Virus record (IMG/VR): IMGVR_UViG_3300042402_002503
Coordinates: 1 to 25,056 of that record
DNA length: 25,056 nucleotides
From: a virus
Strand: one strand, 5' to 3'
Part shown: positions 20,774 through 25,056 of the stretch, in pieces
Layout of the letters: each line of letters opens with the position of its first letter
Position numbering within the stretch: the stretch's first letter is position 1
Made by a program: the position numbers and the translations under genes
The notes under the pieces: generated by a model
Database searches by the model: none
What the model saw: only the letters and a program-made list of their open reading frames with translations
What the model was told of the DNA's origin: nothing

Positions 20774-22630
20774 ATGAGTATACAAGTAATACAACAACCA
20801 CTGGCTCTCACACCATCTAACGCACAACATGTGTATAATGTGGTATCAACCTTAAGTGGTAGTACAGATTTTAGATATGTCTTTGACATTTATATTAACC
20901 CTTATCAAACCACAGCACAAAGGATAGCAAGGGTAAAGATAGCACCTAACACATCGGGTAGAGGAATTGTTGATGTGGGTGATATCATTAAAAATTACTC
21001 AAAGGGTAATGTTAGAACAGACAAGTCAATTTCAACAAATGGTGTAGGTGGAACATCAACAACCCCTAATGGTATTTTATCAGCGGCAGGTGAGTTTAAT
21101 TACTTACCGTCCAACGCATTTAACACCAATACATCTTATGAAACATTACAACATGTTTTAGAATACAGAGTTATCATTGGTGAACAATATACCAATGTAA
21201 GTGGAACAACCACATTGAACATCTGTAGTGATGCTTCACAACCACCATCCACATTTAGTGCTGGAACCACTAATGTCATGGCGGCATATACTGGTACTCC
21301 AAACACAATAGTTGTCACAAATGCGGGGAGTAATATACCACCATATTCAACAGAAGTAAGGGGTTGGAATTACCAACATTACACAAGTGGTGGAACATTT
21401 GTTGCCTCAGGCACAACCACAGCATCATCGGGTAGTTATACCCCCGCATCAAGTCCATCAGTATATGATGTTGTTTATGTGACGGAAAACTATAGTGGTG
21501 TTAGATACTCATACCAATGGCAAGTAGAAAGTTTAGGTTTTGACTTTGTAAGTGAGTTCACGGGTGGTATTTGTTTTTCTAACCCTGGTGCTAAGACTAT
21601 ATGGCCTGGCACACAAGACAACAAAACAAACTTCAACTATAATAATGTTTATTGGAGTGGTAATACTAATGGAAGTAATAATGGTTTGTATTATGAAGCA
21701 TACAAATACAGATTTACTGGTTCAACATCACAAAATGATAATAACCCCGCACAATTTCTAACAACATTTGGTGATGAGTTATTCACATCTACATTTATTA
21801 ACTATGGAACTGGTTTTACAAGTAATAGAGTAAGACGCAGAAACCACCATTACCAATGTCCTGTCTTAGTATCACATTTTTGGACAGATAACGGGTTATT
21901 TGACAACGCATCTACATCAGTTGTACCTTACAATTATTCAAGTTCACAAAATACACCATACACCAATTTAGGAAGTGTGACGGGTATTACTTACACGGGT
22001 GGAACAGTCCTACCCGACTTCCGTATTGTTTATTCTGTACCTAACTACCAAATGATACAGAGTGGTGGTAAACTGGCAACATGGAGAAGTAATGGTAGTG
22101 GTGAAGGTTCATTTCTTAACAACTTTAGAATTAGTGAGGTTGTAGAATATTATTTTTATGGTGAGGACTGTATGTCAGACCCACAACACTTTTTATTCTT
22201 AAACAGAAGGGGTGTATGGGACACTTATACTTTTGACAGAAAAAATATTAAAAGATACAACAAAGATACTAGTTCATACGCTCAAGGGACTATCCGTGAT
22301 AACTCAACATATAACCCGTTCTTTTATGACAAAAGAGCAATTATTTACGACCAATACACCACTGAAGTTGTTGAAGCACAAAGTGACTTTATGACACAAA
22401 ATGATAGAGTTATTGTAGAGGAATTATTTTTATCAACAGATGTTTATTTGATATCAAACCACTACTACCCTATGGATACAGCGGCATCATATAGTAAAAC
22501 CCCTTATTTGATACCTATTGTAATTACATCTAACTCATTGGAGGAATACAAACAAAGATACAACAAATTATTTCAGTATACCCTTACTTATGAGTATAAC
22601 CCTAACCAACTTTATAGAACAACATTGTAA
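20774..22630 (+). CDS. Tail structural protein of Bacteroidota-phage type
   Basis: A 618-aa protein. The N-terminal part (FRYVFDIYINPYQTTAQRIA, then VKIAPNTSGRGIVDVGDII) and the C-terminal region with HFLFLNRRGVWDTYTFDRKN (near residues 470-490) are typical of a large tail protein I know in Bacteroidota phages, located between the tail terminator region and the baseplate-like protein. A Ser/Thr-rich segment at about 150-250 (VRGWNYQHYTSGGTFVASGT and so on) may be an inserted beta domain. The role is probably part of the distal tail or baseplate. The stop overlaps the next gene by one base (TAATG). Confidence 0.55.
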   Translation: MSIQVIQQPLALTPSNAQHVYNVVSTLSGSTDFRYVFDIYINPYQTTAQRIARVKIAPNTSGRGIVDVGDIIKNYSKGNVRTDKSISTNGVGGTSTTPNGILSAAGEFNYLPSNAFNTNTSYETLQHVLEYRVIIGEQYTNVSGTTTLNICSDASQPPSTFSAGTTNVMAAYTGTPNTIVVTNAGSNIPPYSTEVRGWNYQHYTSGGTFVASGTTTASSGSYTPASSPSVYDVVYVTENYSGVRYSYQWQVESLGFDFVSEFTGGICFSNPGAKTIWPGTQDNKTNFNYNNVYWSGNTNGSNNGLYYEAYKYRFTGSTSQNDNNPAQFLTTFGDELFTSTFINYGTGFTSNRVRRRNHHYQCPVLVSHFWTDNGLFDNASTSVVPYNYSSSQNTPYTNLGSVTGITYTGGTVLPDFRIVYSVPNYQMIQSGGKLATWRSNGSGEGSFLNNFRISEVVEYYFYGEDCMSDPQHFLFLNRRGVWDTYTFDRKNIKRYNKDTSSYAQGTIRDNSTYNPFFYDKRAIIYDQYTTEVVEAQSDFMTQNDRVIVEELFLSTDVYLISNHYYPMDTAASYSKTPYLIPIVITSNSLEEYKQRYNKLFQYTLTYEYNPNQLYRTTL

Positions 22631-25056
22631 TGCTTCAACTGAGAACCATAATAGATAACCAAATTAGGTATGTAGACTTATTTGAGGATGAGGACATCTT
22701 TTTAGATTATTCTTTTGCTGAAATACAAGATATCACCAGTAAGAACTCACCATTTAGTAAAAGTTTTTCTGTACCTGGCTCAAAAAATAATAATGATATA
22801 TTCCAACATTATTATAACATAAATGCTGCTATGACGGATTATGATATCCGCACTGTTTTTGAGGCATCATTAGAAATAAAAGGTTATGAAATATTAAAAG
22901 GTTATATTAGGTTAGAAGGGGTAAGTATAGATGTCACAAATGTGACTTATTCTGTTGTTTTTTATAGTGAAGTAGGATTACTTACATCACAAATTGGTGA
23001 TAAATTATTAAGGGAAGTTAACTACACAAGTCTAGACCATGACTACAACTTAAACAACATCATATCATCCATGTATGATACGGATTTTATGGCGTTGACG
23101 GGAGTTACACAACCTTATGAGGATGGTAGAGTGTTGTATATGTTAGGACACTACGGATATGACTATGATGATGACAACAATATCATCACAGGTTCAACCC
23201 CTATCTTAGACTTTAGAAACTCAACCGTACCGGGTTATTTTGACTACATTGGAACACCACTAAGGTTTTACTATCTTAAACCCGCAGTACAAATAAAATG
23301 GTTATATGAACAGATTTTTAGTGATGCTGGTTATACCATAAATAGTGACTTCTTTGATACCGCCTACTTTGAGCGTTTTTACTTACCACTTACATTTAAT
23401 AGTGATAGTTTATACCTTAACCAGTCCTTAAAACCTGAGTTTGAGTTTATCAACAATGGTAGGACAGGTTCAACGCCCACACAAAGTATTTATTGGATAA
23501 ACTTACCATCAGGTACAGGTATAGATTATGAGCGTATCTTACAAGAAAAAGTAATTAAAAATAACATCAACGCACATGCTGATGGTAATTATTCTTTCAA
23601 GGTAGGTGAGGAAGGTACATACACAATTAAAATGGTAATTGGTGGATACAACCCTGAATTGCCTGAAAGTATAGACTTAACAGCAAGGGGTAATCTAGCC
23701 TTACACCAAATTGAATTAGGTGGTGCCACTGGTGTGACGGGGACTACAACATACATAAGTCCAGTTATCACAATACCACCTGGATGGGGCTTTCTAAACA
23801 CCTTTGAGGTTGATGTATTTTTATCACCAAACTATTACTACTCAATGGACTGGTTTAATGATAGCGGACCTAGTTATGCTATCTTAACATACGCATCATT
23901 AGAGATTATCAACGGACCTAGAACCATCATTGGTGATGTAGATTTAGGTTTAGAATTACCTAGTGAGGAGGAAACACAGATAGACTTTATCAGTGGTATC
24001 AACAAAAGATTTAACTTAGTGGTTGTACCCGATACTGATGCTGAAAAAACATTTAGAATTGAACCTATTATTGACTACATCGGTAAGGGTGAAACATTAG
24101 ATTGGAGTAGACTATTAGACAAGAACTCAGTTATCAACATTTTACCAACCACAGCACTTATTAACGGAACACTATTTTACAAAAGTGAAACGGATGAGGA
24201 CTACGGAAACACTGAGTTTAAGAAAACAACCAACATCACATACGGAACAAAGTATGTGAAACTCAACAGAGACTACAAAAACAATGAAACAGTCTTTGAT
24301 GATGGTTTTAGTAATGCGGTGGATGACATTATGAGTAATGTTAACACACCAAATATTACATTGCCTATTTATTATATTACAAGGGAGGAGAATAAAGAAG
24401 GACAGGTTATCTACTATTACAACGCAAGGAAAACAATACCCCGTGTAGTATTTAGAGGGTTGAACTTACCATCAAAAAATGTCGGTATATTATTTACACC
24501 ATCGGGTGAAACATACAATACATTTTACTTAGAAAGTCAAAAAGTAGACATTTTTCCAGTATTCAACAGATTTATCACATATCCATTTGGTGTAAGCGGT
24601 CTTACACATGCCGTTAACTATAATAAGGAACATAGATTTAACCCTACAGAGTATAATTTCAGTGATACTGAGGATTTATACAATGTTTACTATGAGGACT
24701 ATGTAAATGACTTAAAAAATGAGGATAATAGAATATTGGTTGGTAAGTTTTACCTAACACCAGAACAAATTGCGGCATTAAAAGGTAATGAGCGTATATT
24801 CATTGAAGGTAATTACTACCGTATAAACAAGATAAACGGGTTCAACCTACTCAACCCTGATGTGACGGAAGTAGAATTGGTTAAGTTGACAAGGGAATAT
24901 GAACCACACAGAAAGAAATGTTTTAAGTTAACAGCGTGTGATGACCCCGCAGATATCATTTATGGTAATACAGACTTAAACTTTACCCTATGGGCTTATG
25001 TAGGTAAGAAGGTTAAGATAAATAATTTCTGTTATTACATTGAAAATGACACATGT
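22630..25056 (+). CDS. Large tail or baseplate protein (runs off the window)
   Basis: An open frame of 809 codons from the ATG at 22630 to the window edge with no stop. The N-terminus has DLFEDEDIFLDYSFAEIQDI followed by SFSKSFSVPGSKNNNDIF (residues about 16-58). That signature, a DxxE-x-I helix and then SFSK-x-F-x-(V/I)PG-x-KNN, recurs in large tail proteins of Bacteroidota phages. Later parts have many aromatic beta strands and FKVGEEGTYTIKMVIGGYN. It is probably a central tail or baseplate component that joins tube and fibres. Only the N-terminal part can be assessed here; the remaining domains lie beyond 25056. Confidence 0.65.
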   Translation, partial: MLQLRTIIDNQIRYVDLFEDEDIFLDYSFAEIQDITSKNSPFSKSFSVPGSKNNNDIFQHYYNINAAMTDYDIRTVFEASLEIKGYEILKGYIRLEGVSIDVTNVTYSVVFYSEVGLLTSQIGDKLLREVNYTSLDHDYNLNNIISSMYDTDFMALTGVTQPYEDGRVLYMLGHYGYDYDDDNNIITGSTPILDFRNSTVPGYFDYIGTPLRFYYLKPAVQIKWLYEQIFSDAGYTINSDFFDTAYFERFYLPLTFNSDSLYLNQSLKPEFEFINNGRTGSTPTQSIYWINLPSGTGIDYERILQEKVIKNNINAHADGNYSFKVGEEGTYTIKMVIGGYNPELPESIDLTARGNLALHQIELGGATGVTGTTTYISPVITIPPGWGFLNTFEVDVFLSPNYYYSMDWFNDSGPSYAILTYASLEIINGPRTIIGDVDLGLELPSEEETQIDFISGINKRFNLVVVPDTDAEKTFRIEPIIDYIGKGETLDWSRLLDKNSVINILPTTALINGTLFYKSETDEDYGNTEFKKTTNITYGTKYVKLNRDYKNNETVFDDGFSNAVDDIMSNVNTPNITLPIYYITREENKEGQVIYYYNARKTIPRVVFRGLNLPSKNVGILFTPSGETYNTFYLESQKVDIFPVFNRFITYPFGVSGLTHAVNYNKEHRFNPTEYNFSDTEDLYNVYYEDYVNDLKNEDNRILVGKFYLTPEQIAALKGNERIFIEGNYYRINKINGFNLLNPDVTEVELVKLTREYEPHRKKCFKLTACDDPADIIYGNTDLNFTLWAYVGKKVKINNFCYYIENDTC

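Overview
The window is a 25 kb piece of an AT-rich tailed-phage genome (siphovirus-like), most likely of a phage infecting Bacteroidota. Three things point to that host group. Gene starts generally lack Shine-Dalgarno sequences and sit behind A/T-rich leaders. Two intergenic promoters fit the Bacteroidota pattern TTG-N20-TAnnTTTR (13298-13328 and 14223-14253). The structural proteins (capsid protein, portal, a 618-aa tail protein and a large tail protein with an SFSKSF-VPG-KNNN signature) are of kinds I know from Bacteroidota phages. No integrase, tRNA, CRISPR array or insertion sequence was seen.

Layout: (1) 1-10.0 kb, rightward head and receptor-binding block: end of an XkdF-like prohead protease, scaffold or decoration-like protein with a duplicated domain, major capsid protein, putative tail tube protein, a strong terminator, an 862-aa adhesin with Pro-Thr linkers, a 169-aa companion, a 705-aa fibre with a collagen-like Gly-Ser-Ser/Thr stalk, portal, connector, a membrane/coiled-coil protein and a 54-aa protein. 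(2) 9.98-10.35 kb, the only leftward gene, a zinc-finger protein. (3) 10.4-14.8 kb, accessory region: a nucleotidyltransferase-fold protein, a 487-bp non-coding island rich in inverted repeats with a candidate small RNA, then about ten small, mostly unrecognised genes led by a PD-(D/E)XK nuclease-like protein. (4) 14.9-16.3 kb: a sigma-like protein, a helix-turn-helix protein and two small proteins. (5) 16.3-19.0 kb, packaging: small terminase, a DNA methyltransferase with a C-terminal NUMOD1-like module, large terminase. (6) 19.0-25.06 kb, tail: a tail-assembly-type protein split over two frames at a T10 tract, tail terminator-like, HK97 gp10-like, a 618-aa tail protein and a large tail/baseplate protein that runs off the window.

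Linkage: most genes are packed with short overlaps (ATGA, TAATG or 8-29 nt), so translation is probably coupled within blocks. The accessory region is cut into transcription units by terminators at 10367-10446, 11376-11412 and 14789-14823 and by candidate promoters. The sigma-like gene lies directly behind one terminator and upstream of packaging and tail genes, so it may switch on late transcription.

Most interesting points: the island at 10992-11478, where the 19-nt loop of a hairpin upstream of a terminator is complementary over 18 nt to the leader of the next gene; the methyltransferase-NUMOD1 fusion between the terminase genes; and the T10 frameshift in the tail-assembly gene. All functional names come from motif reading by eye; no database search was run.
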